From the NCBI GenBank assembly GCA_947488615.1, contig CANKZU010000005.1, positions 62,001 through 126,000 on the forward strand: a stretch of DNA of 64,000 nucleotides, written 5' to 3'. Below the pieces are notes generated by a model that was given only the letters and a program-made list of their open reading frames with translations, made no database searches and was not told the DNA's origin. The first letter of the stretch is position 1, and every line of letters begins with the position of its first letter. This DNA comes from an uncultured Aurantimonas sp. Its GTDB lineage: Bacteria > Pseudomonadota > Alphaproteobacteria > Rhizobiales > Rhizobiaceae. Below are positions 16,625 through 27,058 of this stretch, piece by piece. The position numbers and the translations under genes are program-made.

Positions 16625-18400
16625 ATGTGCGGCATATGCGGTGAAATCCGGTTCGACGGGCAAAAGGCCTCGGCCGAGCGGCTTCAGCGCATGGGCGACT
16701 GCCTGGCTCCGCGCGGCCCGGACGGCTCCGGCCAGGTCATGCGCGGCCGGGTCGGCCTCGGCCACCGCCGGCTGAAGATCATCGACCTCTCCGACAAGGC
16801 CGAGCAGCCGATGGTCGACCCCGAACTCGGGCTCACCATCGCTTTCAACGGCTGCATCTACAACTATCCGGAGCTCCGCAAGGAGCTCGAAGGCAAGGGC
16901 TATCGCTTCTTCTCGCATGGCGACACCGAGGTCATCCTCAAGGCCTATCACGCCTGGGGACGCGATTGCGTCAAGCGCTTTCACGGCATGTTCGCCTTCG
17001 CCATCCACGAGCGCGACAGCGGCCGGGTGCTGCTCGCCCGCGACCGCTTCGGCATCAAGCCGCTCTATCTGTCGCAGAACGCAGCACGCCTCTATCTCGC
17101 CTCCTCGCTCCCGGCGATCCTGAAGACCGGCGACGTCGACACCACGATCGACCGCGAGGCGCTGCACCACTACATGACGTTCCACGCCGTGGTGCCGCCG
17201 CCGCTGACAATTCTCAAGGGCGTGCGCAAGCTCCCCCCCGCGACGACCCGGCTGATCGAGGCGGACGGCAGCTTTACCGACGATATGTTCTGGGCGCCCG
17301 AGTTCGGGCCGCGCCCGGGCGATGACAAGCTGTCCTCCGACGACTGGCGCGACATGGTGCTGGAATCGCTCAAGACCGCGGTCGCCCGCCGCATGGTGGC
17401 CGACGTTCCGGTCGGAGTGCTCTTATCCGGCGGCGTCGACTCCTCGCTGATCGTCGGGCTCCTCGCCGAGGCCGGGCAGAAGGACCTCAACACCTTCTCG
17501 ATCGGTTTCGAAGACGCCAATGGCGAAGTCGGCAACGAGTTCGAATTCTCCGACCTGATCGCCAATCACTACGGCACCGAGCACCACAAGATCTTCGTGC
17601 CCGGCTCGGAACTGATGGAGCATCTGCCCGGCACCATCGCGGCGATGTCGGAGCCGATGGTCTCCTACGACAATGTCGGCTTCTACCTCTTGTCGCGCGA
17701 GGTCTCCAAGCACATCAAGGTGGTCCAGTCCGGCCAGGGCGCCGACGAAATCTTCGGCGGCTATCACTGGTATCCGCCGATGGTCGGCGCCAATGATTCG
17801 CTTGCCGCCTACAGCCATGCCTTCTTCGACCGCTCGCATGAAAGGCTGCAGAGCCACATCGCGCCGGAGTGGCACACCGAGACCGACGTCAGCCGTGAAT
17901 TCGTCGAGCGGCATTTCGCCATGCCGGGCGCGGAAAACCCCGTCGACAAGGCGTTGAGGATCGACGCTCACGTCATGCTGGTCGACGATCCGGTCAAGCG
18001 AGTCGACAATATGACGATGGCCTGGGGACTGGAGGCGCGGGTGCCCTTCCTCGATCACGAACTCGTGGAACTCGCGGCGCGCGTTCCGGCGGCCGAGAAG
18101 CTGAAGCAGGACGGCAAAGGCGTCCTCAAGGAAGTCGCGCGTCAGATCGTCCCGTCGGCGGTGATCGACCGCAAGAAGGGTTATTTCCCGGTTCCACAGC
18201 TCAAATACATCTCCGGCCCCTATCTCGACATGGTCCGTGATACGCTAACCTCCGACAGCGCCAAATCGCGCGGCTTGTTCCGCGGCGACTATCTGGAGAC
18301 GCTGTTCGCCGACCCGGCGGCACACATCACGCCGCTGCGCGGCTCGGAACTCTGGCAGGTCGCGCTTCTCGAACTTTGGCTCCAGCAGCAAGGGATCTAG
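16625..18400 (+). CDS. asnO: N-acetylglutaminylglutamine amidotransferase (asparagine synthase family)
   Basis: A 591-aa two-domain glutamine amidotransferase. MCGICGE places the N-terminal nucleophile cysteine at residue 2, with class II amidotransferase sequence to about residue 200. LLSGGVDSSLIVGLL is the ATP-pyrophosphatase loop of the synthetase domain. It resembles AsnB, but the gene is followed directly by a GNAT/ATP-grasp ligase and an M42 peptidase, the diagnostic trio for the osmolyte N-acetylglutaminylglutamine amide (NAGGN). Its likely reaction is amidation of N-acetylglutaminylglutamine. A GGAGG lies four bases before the ATG; seven bases separate it from the next gene. Confidence 0.93.
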   Translation: MCGICGEIRFDGQKASAERLQRMGDCLAPRGPDGSGQVMRGRVGLGHRRLKIIDLSDKAEQPMVDPELGLTIAFNGCIYNYPELRKELEGKGYRFFSHGDTEVILKAYHAWGRDCVKRFHGMFAFAIHERDSGRVLLARDRFGIKPLYLSQNAARLYLASSLPAILKTGDVDTTIDREALHHYMTFHAVVPPPLTILKGVRKLPPATTRLIEADGSFTDDMFWAPEFGPRPGDDKLSSDDWRDMVLESLKTAVARRMVADVPVGVLLSGGVDSSLIVGLLAEAGQKDLNTFSIGFEDANGEVGNEFEFSDLIANHYGTEHHKIFVPGSELMEHLPGTIAAMSEPMVSYDNVGFYLLSREVSKHIKVVQSGQGADEIFGGYHWYPPMVGANDSLAAYSHAFFDRSHERLQSHIAPEWHTETDVSREFVERHFAMPGAENPVDKALRIDAHVMLVDDPVKRVDNMTMAWGLEARVPFLDHELVELAARVPAAEKLKQDGKGVLKEVARQIVPSAVIDRKKGYFPVPQLKYISGPYLDMVRDTLTSDSAKSRGLFRGDYLETLFADPAAHITPLRGSELWQVALLELWLQQQGI

Positions 18401-18407
18401 CGCCGCG

Positions 18408-20216
18408 ATGGCAGATCACCGGCCCAGGACGCAGCCCAATATCGATCATCGGCTGAAACGGATGCGCACCGACGGCATCAAGGCCCCGATCGGTCGACAC
18501 AATCCGAATCTGCCGTCGGCCGAAAAAAACGCCTATCTCGATTGTGGTTGGGGACGGCTGGTCTTCGCCCAGACCTTCGAAGATCCGACGGAGCTCGTGC
18601 GCAGCCTGCGCGAGGAAGGTCCCGATCGGCGCGATATCGCGTTCTACGCGCGCGACCCGCATGTGCTTTTGAGCCACGCGCCGCAGGAGCTGTTCCTCGA
18701 CCCTTCGCACACCTACCGCCTCGATCTCTCGACCTATCGCAGCGATCCGCGCCGGCCGCGCGGCTATTTCATCCGGCGCCTGTCCTCCGAGCAGGACGCC
18801 ACCGAGGTCAATCGCATCTACCAGAGCCGCAGCATGGTGCAGGTGCATCCGTCCTTCTTCTGGTCCAACCGCGACAACCGGGCGCTGACCTACTTCGTTG
18901 CCGAGGACGAAACCACCGGCGCGATTCTCGGCACCGTCACCGGCGTCCACAATCGGCGCGCCTTTGCCGACCCGGAGAACGGTTCCTCGCTCTGGTGCCT
19001 GGCGGTCGACCCCCAGGCAACGCATCCAGGCATCGGCGAGGCGCTGGTGCGCCGGCTCGCCGAGCATTTCCAGGCGCGCGGCTGCGCCTTCATGGATCTG
19101 TCGGTCATGCACGACAACGAGCTGGCGATCGGGCTCTATGACAAGCTCGGCTTCTACCGGGTTCCGTATTTCGCCGTGAAACGCAAGAACGAGATCAACG
19201 AGAAGCTGTTCACCGGTTCCGGGGCCGATTACGACAGCCTCAACCCCTATGCCCGCATCATCGTCGACGAGGCGCGGCGGCGGGGCATCCATACCGAAGT
19301 GACAGACGCGGCCGGAGGCTTCTTCCGCCTGACTCAGGGCGGCCGGACCATCCATTGTCGCGAAAGCCTGTCGGAACTGACCTCAGCCATCGCGATGTCG
19401 ATCTGCGACGACAAATCGGTGACCCGCCGCATGGTCGAGGCCGCCGGCGTCGCCGTGCCCGAGCAGATCGTCGCGGACGGCGACGACGAGGCGCTTGCCG
19501 CTTTCATCGCCCAGCATGGCCAGATCGTCGTCAAGCCGGCGCGGGGCGAACAGGGACGCGGCATCGCCGTCGGCATCGAAACCGTCGAGGACGCGAAAGC
19601 CGCGATCACCGCGGCGCGCGAGCAGTCGGACCGGGTGCTGCTGGAATCCTGCTTCGAGGGCCAAGACCTCAGGCTGATCGTCATCGACTATCGCCTTGTC
19701 GCCGCCGCCCTGCGCAAGCCACCCAGCATAACAGGCGACGGCCGGTCCAGTGTCCGCGAGCTGATCGAGCATCTGTCGCGGCGGCGCGCGGCGGCGACCG
19801 GCGGCGAAAGCCGGGTGCCGCTCGACGCGGAGACCGAACGCTGCATCAAGAATGCCGGCCACGCCATGGACGACATTCCGGCGAAGGGCGAGCGCATCAC
19901 CGTTCGCAAAACCGCGAATCTTCACACCGGCGGCACCATTCACGACGTGACCGGCGAGGTTCATCCGGCTCTCGTCGCCGCCGCCGCCGCCGCCGCCCGG
20001 GCGATCGAGATCCCGGTGACGGGGATCGACCTGATGGTCAAGGCGCCGCATTTGCCGGACTATGTCTTCATCGAAGCGAACGAACGGCCGGGGCTGGCCA
20101 ATCACGAGCCGCAACCGACGGCCGAACGCTTCATCGACCTCTTGTTTCCGCTGTCGATTCCGTTTTCAGTGCGGGCCGCAAGGAATCAACAGCGGAAATC
20201 AAGGAAGGACGACTGA
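18408..20216 (+). CDS. ngg: N-acetylglutaminylglutamine synthetase (GNAT plus ATP-grasp)
   Basis: A 602-aa fusion. The N-terminal half has a GNAT acetyltransferase domain (about residues 125-260; WCLAVDPQATHPGIGEALVRR is the acetyl-CoA region). The C-terminal half is an ATP-grasp ligase (about 300-590; VVKPARGEQGRGIAVGI and GIDLMVKAPHLPDYVFIEAN). It is expected to acetylate and join two glutamines to N-acetylglutaminylglutamine, the substrate of the preceding amidotransferase. The architecture is the one described for Ngg in Sinorhizobium and Pseudomonas. It is followed without a gap by the peptidase gene. Confidence 0.93.
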   Translation: MADHRPRTQPNIDHRLKRMRTDGIKAPIGRHNPNLPSAEKNAYLDCGWGRLVFAQTFEDPTELVRSLREEGPDRRDIAFYARDPHVLLSHAPQELFLDPSHTYRLDLSTYRSDPRRPRGYFIRRLSSEQDATEVNRIYQSRSMVQVHPSFFWSNRDNRALTYFVAEDETTGAILGTVTGVHNRRAFADPENGSSLWCLAVDPQATHPGIGEALVRRLAEHFQARGCAFMDLSVMHDNELAIGLYDKLGFYRVPYFAVKRKNEINEKLFTGSGADYDSLNPYARIIVDEARRRGIHTEVTDAAGGFFRLTQGGRTIHCRESLSELTSAIAMSICDDKSVTRRMVEAAGVAVPEQIVADGDDEALAAFIAQHGQIVVKPARGEQGRGIAVGIETVEDAKAAITAAREQSDRVLLESCFEGQDLRLIVIDYRLVAAALRKPPSITGDGRSSVRELIEHLSRRRAAATGGESRVPLDAETERCIKNAGHAMDDIPAKGERITVRKTANLHTGGTIHDVTGEVHPALVAAAAAAARAIEIPVTGIDLMVKAPHLPDYVFIEANERPGLANHEPQPTAERFIDLLFPLSIPFSVRAARNQQRKSRKDD

Positions 20217-21371
20217 GTGCCAAGGCTTGCCATCGATGCGCAGTATCTGACGGACCAGCTGAAGGCGCTTTTGAAAATTCCCAGCCCGACGGGCTACACC
20301 GACACCATCGTGCGTCATGTGGCCAAGGAGCTGGAGCGGCTTGGGCTAAAGGTCGAACTCACCCGGCGCGGCGCGATCTCGGCGCTCAGACAAGGCTCTC
20401 GGCGCGCCTCGGCGCGGGCGATCGTCAGCCATCTCGATACGCTGGGTGCCCAGGTCAAACGCCTGAAAGAGAACGGCCGTCTCGAACTCGTGCCGATCGG
20501 CCACTGGTCGGCGCGCTTCGCCGAGGGCGCGCGCGCAACGCTGTTCACCGATTCGGGCACCTATCGCGGCACGATCCTGCCGCTAAAAGCCTCCGGCCAT
20601 ACCTATAACGACGAGATCGACACCCTGCCTGTCGGTTGGGATTTCGTGGAGTTGCGGGTCGACGCGCTCGGCCGCGACGTCCGCGAATTGCAGGCGCTCG
20701 GCATCGAGATCGGCGACACGGTGGCGATCGATCCGCTGCCGGAATTTCTCGACAATGGCTTCATCGTGTCGCGCCACCTCGACAACAAGGCTGGCGTCGC
20801 GGTCATGCTTGCAGCGATCGAGGCGATGGAGCGCGCCGAGGCGTCGACGCCCGTCGACATGCACTGGCTGTTCACCATCGCCGAGGAGGTCGGCGTCGGC
20901 GCCGCCTCGATCCTGACGCCCGACGTCGCCTCGATGATCGCGGTCGACAACGGCACCTCAGCGCCCGGCCAGAACTCCTCCGAATTCGGCGTCACCATCG
21001 CCATGGCCGACCAGACCGGTCCGTTCGACTATCACCTGACCAAGAAGCTCGTCCGGCTCTGTCAGGAAGAGGATATCCGCTACCAGAAGGATATCTTCCG
21101 CTTCTATCGTTCCGATTCCGCCTCGGCGATCGAGGCCGGCCACGACGTACGCACGGCGCTGATCACTTTCGGCGTCGACGCCTCGCATGGCTATGAACGC
21201 ATCCATATGCACGCGCTGCGCTCACTCGCCGAACTCGTCACGGCCTACGCCACGTCCCCGGTGGAGATCGAGCGCGATCGCAACCAGCATGCCGGGATCA
21301 AGGGGTTCACCCGGCAGCCAGCGGTGGAGGCGGAGCAGGAGCTCGCGGAGGATTCCGACCCGGCCGAGTGA
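20217..21371 (+). CDS. Osmoprotectant NAGGN system M42 family peptidase
   Basis: A 384-aa M42 aminopeptidase-like protein. Candidate di-metal ligands are the histidine of IVSHLDTLGAQ, the aspartate of HLDNKAGVAV, the glutamates of FTIAEEVGVGA, the aspartate of AVDNGTSAPG and the histidine of DASHGYERIHMH. It begins with GTG immediately after the ngg stop (TGA GTG). This peptidase regularly accompanies asnO-ngg; its part in making or degrading NAGGN is unsettled. The last 40 residues are charged and probably disordered. Confidence 0.9.
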   Translation: MPRLAIDAQYLTDQLKALLKIPSPTGYTDTIVRHVAKELERLGLKVELTRRGAISALRQGSRRASARAIVSHLDTLGAQVKRLKENGRLELVPIGHWSARFAEGARATLFTDSGTYRGTILPLKASGHTYNDEIDTLPVGWDFVELRVDALGRDVRELQALGIEIGDTVAIDPLPEFLDNGFIVSRHLDNKAGVAVMLAAIEAMERAEASTPVDMHWLFTIAEEVGVGAASILTPDVASMIAVDNGTSAPGQNSSEFGVTIAMADQTGPFDYHLTKKLVRLCQEEDIRYQKDIFRFYRSDSASAIEAGHDVRTALITFGVDASHGYERIHMHALRSLAELVTAYATSPVEIERDRNQHAGIKGFTRQPAVEAEQELAEDSDPAE

Positions 21372-21502
21372 CGCCCCTGCCGTCCCGCCGGATCCAGCAG
21401 GGCGCCGAAACCTCTCGCGGTTCATAAGATCGCCGGACCGCGATAATATCGAATACGGGGTCCGGTGTGGAACCGAGCCGTCGGCAACAGGGGATGACAG
21501 GC

Positions 21503-21919
21503 ATGACCTCCGAGAAAATCCTGATGCTGGCCGAGGCGTGGTGGCGCGATATCGAGGCGACCGCCGCGGCCCATCCCTCCATCGCGATCATGGGTCTGAT
21601 CCTCGCTCTCCTGTCGCTGCTCCTCTCGCGAAGCCTGCTTGTCTTCCTCGCTGCGGCGTTTCTCGCCGTTGCCGCCGTCCTTGTCACGGAGCCGGTCGCC
21701 GATCCGCTCAAACGCGAGGCCCTCATCGCCGGCTTTTTCCTGGCGGTCGTCATCGTCTCCATCGTGGTGATGATGCTGCGGCTACGCCTGCGTCAGGCGC
21801 GCATCGACCTGCGTCGCACGGCGGCGGAAGCGAGCGAATGGCAAGCGCTCTACCAGGATGAGGTTCGCTGGCGACAGGCCGGCGGCGATTCAGGGAGCCG
21901 ACTGCCGCCGGGCAACTGA
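21503..21919 (+). CDS. Small membrane protein with coiled tail, function unknown
   Basis: A 138-aa protein with two or three hydrophobic stretches (about residues 23-48 and 60-85, the latter very rich in V and I) followed by a basic, probably helical tail RLRLRQARIDLRRTAAEASEW. No family was recognised. AGGGG lies nine bases before the ATG at 21503; an earlier ATG at 21494 is too close to it. It follows the NAGGN peptidase by 131 bp and faces the hydrolase-OsmC gene. Confidence 0.6.
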   Translation: MTSEKILMLAEAWWRDIEATAAAHPSIAIMGLILALLSLLLSRSLLVFLAAAFLAVAAVLVTEPVADPLKREALIAGFFLAVVIVSIVVMMLRLRLRQARIDLRRTAAEASEWQALYQDEVRWRQAGGDSGSRLPPGN

Positions 21920-21952
21920 GGCCGATCGCGGCGCGGGAACCTGCTGCCGTCG

Positions 21953-23251
21953 TCAGGGTCCGTTTGTGGCCGAAACCTCGGGGCGATCGATCGCATCCGC
22001 CGCATCGCGCGTCGCCGCGTCGGACTCGACCAGCGTCGTCGCCACCTTCGAGGACGCCTCGAGCGTACGGTGGACCGGGCATTTGTCGGCGATTTCGAGG
22101 AGCTTGGCCTCCAATTCCACCGGAACACCGCCCTCAATGTGGATGCGGCGGGTGAACTGATCGATCTTGCCGTCGCGCGCCCGCTCGTCCTCGGTGCAGG
22201 TTTCGCAGTCCTTGAAGTGCGTCTTCTCATGCGCGACATCCACCGTGATCCGGCCGAGGTCGAGCTTCTTGCGATCGGCGTACATGCGCAGCGTCATCGA
22301 CGTGCAGCTCGCCAGCGCCGCCGACAGGAAGTCGTAGGGCGAGGGGCCGCTGTCGAGCCCGCCGACACTTTCCGGCTCGTCCGCCAGAAGCCGGTGGCGC
22401 CCCGCATGCACCGCGTTCTGGAACTTGCCGCCGGAAGTCTCGCGCACGCCGACATGCTCGATCGCCGTCTCGCCCTGGGGCTTTTCCGGATCGATGTAAC
22501 GGGTCGCCCAGCCGGCGACGACCTCGGCCGCGAACTCGGCGTCGGCGCGCTTGGTCAATAAATGGTCGGCGCCGTCCAGCGAAACGAAGCTCTTGGGGTG
22601 GCGCGCCGCAGTGAAAATCGCGCTGGCATTGTCGATGCCGACGAACTCGTCGACCGGCGAATGCATCACCATCAGCGCCTTGCGCATCGTCGCGATGCGA
22701 TCCGTCAGGCGGGTGCCGCGAATGTCGTCGAGAAACTGTCGCCGGATCGTAAAAGGACGACCAGCCAGTTTCACGGCAACCGCCCCCTCCGCCTCGATGT
22801 CGTCGACATGGGCCGCGAACTGTTTTTCGACGTGGCTGGCTTCGGCGGGCGCCGCGATCGTGACCACCGCCTTGACCTCGGGAATGTCGCCGGCAACGGC
22901 AAGGACGGCGGCGCCGCCGAGCGAATGGCCGATCAGGATCGCCGGCGCCGCGAAATTGGTTCGAAGATAGTCGGCGGCGCTCTTCAGATCGGCGAGATTG
23001 GAGGAAAAGTTCGTTGAGGCGAATTCGCCCTCGCTCGAGCCGAGGCCGGTGAAATCGAAGCGCAGCACGGCGATGCCCTGCCCGGCGAGGCAGTTGGCGA
23101 TGGTCCGCACCGCTTGAAGGTCCTTGGAACAGGTGAAGCAATGGGCGAACAACGCATAGGCCCGTACCGGGCCGAGCGGCATGTCGAGCCGCGCCGAAAG
23201 GGCGTCGCCGGAATGGCCTTTGAAGTCGACGCGCAGGATCGAATCGCTCAT
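21953..23251 (-). CDS. Bifunctional alpha/beta hydrolase - OsmC fusion protein
   Basis: A 432-aa two-domain protein. Residues 1 to about 255 form an alpha/beta hydrolase with the nucleophile elbow IGHSLGGAAV, an early HCFTCSKD segment and a late catalytic histidine in LDGADHLL. Residues from about 280 form an OsmC/Ohr domain with its two reactive cysteines in ALASCTSMTLRMYADRK and DKCPVHRTLE. OsmC proteins reduce organic hydroperoxides. The fusion is known in proteobacteria, but its substrate is not. The ATG at 23251 is chosen because hydrolase-like sequence begins there. Confidence 0.88.
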   Translation of the reverse strand: MSDSILRVDFKGHSGDALSARLDMPLGPVRAYALFAHCFTCSKDLQAVRTIANCLAGQGIAVLRFDFTGLGSSEGEFASTNFSSNLADLKSAADYLRTNFAAPAILIGHSLGGAAVLAVAGDIPEVKAVVTIAAPAEASHVEKQFAAHVDDIEAEGAVAVKLAGRPFTIRRQFLDDIRGTRLTDRIATMRKALMVMHSPVDEFVGIDNASAIFTAARHPKSFVSLDGADHLLTKRADAEFAAEVVAGWATRYIDPEKPQGETAIEHVGVRETSGGKFQNAVHAGRHRLLADEPESVGGLDSGPSPYDFLSAALASCTSMTLRMYADRKKLDLGRITVDVAHEKTHFKDCETCTEDERARDGKIDQFTRRIHIEGGVPVELEAKLLEIADKCPVHRTLEASSKVATTLVESDAATRDAADAIDRPEVSATNGP

Positions 23252-23484
23252 GCCGCTGAGACTCCGATGTTTTATTGCAATGATCTGGACGATAACCGCT
23301 TTCAAGACGCGCCGGCAGGTCGCGACGATCACATGATCCGGAGGCATGGTTTTCTTTTGCCGATCGCGCGCGGCGAGCACGATCAGATACGCACAGCCGC
23401 GATCATCTCGCGTCCTCTATCAACCGCCGGCCGATGCACCTACATGGCTCCGGTCCGCACGAATATCTCCGATTGGAAGCCACA

Positions 23485-23946
23485 ATGGTCCAACCCGACG
23501 ATCTCTCCCAACTCGGCCGCGACGCCCGTCCGGCCGCCTCTCCCGACGAAGCGGTTCTCGAGACGGTGCCCTATCGGCGCGGCGAGGGCGCGCCGGCCAT
23601 CGTCCGGTTCACCTGCCCGGAATTCACTTCGCTCTGCCCGGTTACCGGGCAGCCGGACTTTGCCCATCTGGTGATCGACTACGCGCCGGACGAACGGCTG
23701 GTCGAATCGAAATCGCTGAAGCTGTTCCTCACCAGTTTCCGCAACCACGGCGCCTTTCACGAAGACTGCACCGTCGCCGTCGGGCGGCGCATCGTCGAAG
23801 CGACGAAGCCGCTCTGGCTCAGGATCGGCGGCTATTGGTATCCGCGCGGCGGCATCCCGATCGACGTGTTCTGGCAGACCGGCCCGGCCCCCGAAGGCGT
23901 GTACCTCCCCGATCAGGGCGTCCCGCCCTATCGCGGCCGCGGCTGA
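23485..23946 (+). CDS. queF: NADPH-dependent 7-cyano-7-deazaguanine reductase
   Basis: A 153-aa short-type QueF (T-fold) that reduces preQ0 to preQ1 in queuosine biosynthesis. [19 protein letters not shown] carries the catalytic cysteine (the second one), [16 protein letters not shown] is the QueF signature for NADPH binding, and HEDC follows with the conserved glutamate and histidine. The ATG at 23485 matches usual QueF length. The gene stands alone here. Confidence 0.95.
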   Translation: MVQPDDLSQLGRDARPAASPDEAVLETVPYRRGEGAPAIVRFTCPEFTSLCPVTGQPDFAHLVIDYAPDERLVESKSLKLFLTSFRNHGAFHEDCTVAVGRRIVEATKPLWLRIGGYWYPRGGIPIDVFWQTGPAPEGVYLPDQGVPPYRGRG

Positions 23947-24018
23947 CGACCGCCCGTCGCCATTGAACGGCGCGACGCTTCGGCTTAGGACGCCTCAACG
24001 GATTGATTGGGGACAGGC

Positions 24019-25131
24019 ATGGAACTGGACAGCATCGAGGACGCCATCGCCGCCATCGCGGCGGGAGAACCGGTCGTCGTCGTCGACGACACCGACCGGG
24101 AGAACGAGGGTGATTTGATCATGGCGGCGTCGAAGGCGACGCCCGAGCGGATGGCCTTCATGATCCGCCACACCAGCGGCATCATCTGCGTGCCGATGAC
24201 CGCCGAGCGGGCCGACAAGCTGAACCTGCCGCCGATGGTCGCCAACAATCTCGACCCGATGCGCACCGCCTTCACCGTCTCGGTCGACTACAAGGTCGGC
24301 ATGACGACCGGCATCTCGGCCGAGGAGCGAACCAACACCGTGCGGGCGCTGGCCAACGACAATTGCGCGGGTACGGATTTTCTGAGACCCGGCCACATTT
24401 TCCCGCTGATCGCGCGGGACGGCGGCGTCTTGACCCGTTCCGGCCATACCGAAGCCGGCACCGATCTCGCCAAGCTCGCCGGGCTGGAGCCGGCCGGCGT
24501 GCTCGCCGAGGTCGTCAATGACGACGGCACGGTCAAGCGCCTGCCCGAACTGGTTCCTTTCGCGCGCGAGCACGGCCTGAAGATCATCTCGATCGAGGAT
24601 CTCATCTCCTATCGCATCCGCCGGGAATCCTTCGTCACCTGCGTCAAGGAGGAGGCGATGACCGTCGGCGGCATGGCCGCGCGGGTGCGGATCTACGAAA
24701 CCCCGTTTGACCAGATGCAGCATGTCGTCGCCGTCTTCGGTGACGTGCGCGACGGCGAGAAGGTGCCGACCCGCATCCACCGCGAGCAGCCGGTGCTCGA
24801 CCTGTTCGGCCGCACCCGCGAGGCAAAGACCTGGGTGGAGATCGCCGTCGACCAGCTGAAAAGCCACGGGCGCGGGGTTCTGATGCTGCTCCGGACGCCC
24901 AATGTCGACGATTTCGAAGCCGGCGACGCCGTGGCGGACCATGCCGATGGCGAGCGCCACGGCAGCGCGCTGAAACGCCAGCAGCGCTGGCGCGAGATCG
25001 GCGTCGGCGCCCAGATCCTGCGCGATCTCCATATCCGATCGATTTCCGTTCTGGCGACGCATGAGCGGGCCTATGTCGGCCTGACCGGCTTCGGCATCGA
25101 GGTCGCCGGCACCATCCTGGTCGAGGACTGA
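24019..25131 (+). CDS. ribB: 3,4-dihydroxy-2-butanone 4-phosphate synthase with degenerate GTP cyclohydrolase II domain
   Basis: A 370-aa RibBA-shaped protein. The N-terminal 200 residues are a complete DHBP synthase: VVVDDTDRENEGDLIMAA is the active-site acidic loop and RSGHTEAGTDLAKLAG a further signature. The C-terminal half has the GTP cyclohydrolase II fold, but the zinc-binding cysteines of ECLTGD...RCDCG are absent: the region reads HREQPVLDLFGRTREAKTW. It should therefore supply only the DHBP branch of riboflavin synthesis. GGGGACAGGC precedes the ATG; a TTG 12 bases upstream is less likely. Confidence 0.92.
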   Translation: MELDSIEDAIAAIAAGEPVVVVDDTDRENEGDLIMAASKATPERMAFMIRHTSGIICVPMTAERADKLNLPPMVANNLDPMRTAFTVSVDYKVGMTTGISAEERTNTVRALANDNCAGTDFLRPGHIFPLIARDGGVLTRSGHTEAGTDLAKLAGLEPAGVLAEVVNDDGTVKRLPELVPFAREHGLKIISIEDLISYRIRRESFVTCVKEEAMTVGGMAARVRIYETPFDQMQHVVAVFGDVRDGEKVPTRIHREQPVLDLFGRTREAKTWVEIAVDQLKSHGRGVLMLLRTPNVDDFEAGDAVADHADGERHGSALKRQQRWREIGVGAQILRDLHIRSISVLATHERAYVGLTGFGIEVAGTILVED

Positions 25132-25136
25132 CAGGC

Positions 25137-25153
25137 TTCCGCGCCGCGCGGAA
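25137..25153. repeat. 17-bp inverted repeat between ribB and the pca genes
   Basis: TTCCGCGCCGCGCGGAA is a perfect 8-bp inverted repeat around a single central base, five bases after the ribB stop and 108 bp before pcaC. It could fold as a 6-bp stem with a 5-base loop and help terminate ribB, although no T-run follows, or act as a protein-binding palindrome for the pca operon. Confidence 0.4.
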
Positions 25154-25260
25154 CCGGGCGCCAAGCGGCCCTTCGCGTTCGGCAAATGTCTCGGCGGCCG
25201 CGGGTTGCGAGACAGGCGGCACCAGTGTCACATAGTCGGTCCAGGTTTGACGGGGGCGGC

Positions 25261-26392
<1,132 letters not shown>

Positions 26393-26393
<1 letters not shown>

Positions 26394-27019
26394 TGGTCCA
26401 GTCGCTCGATCGCCTGAAGGAAACCCCGTCGCAGACGGCCGGCCCTTACGTCCATATCGGCTGCACGCCGAACACTTGCGGCATCGACGGGGTGTTTCCC
26501 GAGGATCTCGGCAGCCGGATGGTCAGTGACGCCACCGAAGGCGAGCGCATCCGCATCGTCGGCCGTGTCTTCGACGGCGTCGGAACGGTCCTGAAGGATG
26601 CCATGGTCGAGCTCTGGCAAGCGGACGCCGCCGGCCTCTACCCCTCACCCTCCGAGACGCGCGGCACCGCCGATCCGAATTTTTCCGGCTTCGGGCGTTC
26701 GGCGGGCGACATGACCACCGGGGAATTCGTGTTCGAGACGATCAAGCCCGGCTCGGTTCCGTTCAAGGATGGCCGGCCGCAGGCACCGCATGTGACGGTC
26801 TGGATCGTCGCGCGCGGCATCAATCTCGGGCTGCACACCCGGATGTATTTCGGCGACGAGGCGGCCGCCAACGACGCCGATCCGATCCTGGCGCGGATCG
26901 AGCACCAAACGCGCGTCGCCACGCTGATCGCGCCGCGCAGTGAGGAAGACGGCGTTGCCACCTATCGCTTCGATATCCGGTTGCAGGGCCCGGACGAGAC
27001 GATCTTTTTCGACATCTGA
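26393..27019 (+). CDS. pcaG: Protocatechuate 3,4-dioxygenase alpha subunit
   Basis: A 208-aa intradiol dioxygenase subunit paired with PcaH. It shares the fold (GRVFDGVGTVLKDAMVELWQ) and has PSQTAGPYVHIG at the N-terminus, but lacks the HIH iron ligands (APHVTVWIVARG at that place), as expected for the alpha chain. The ATG overlaps the pcaH stop by one base. Confidence 0.95.
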
Positions 27020-27058
27020 TGCTGCGAACGCCGCCCCATTACCCGATCGACGAGACCC

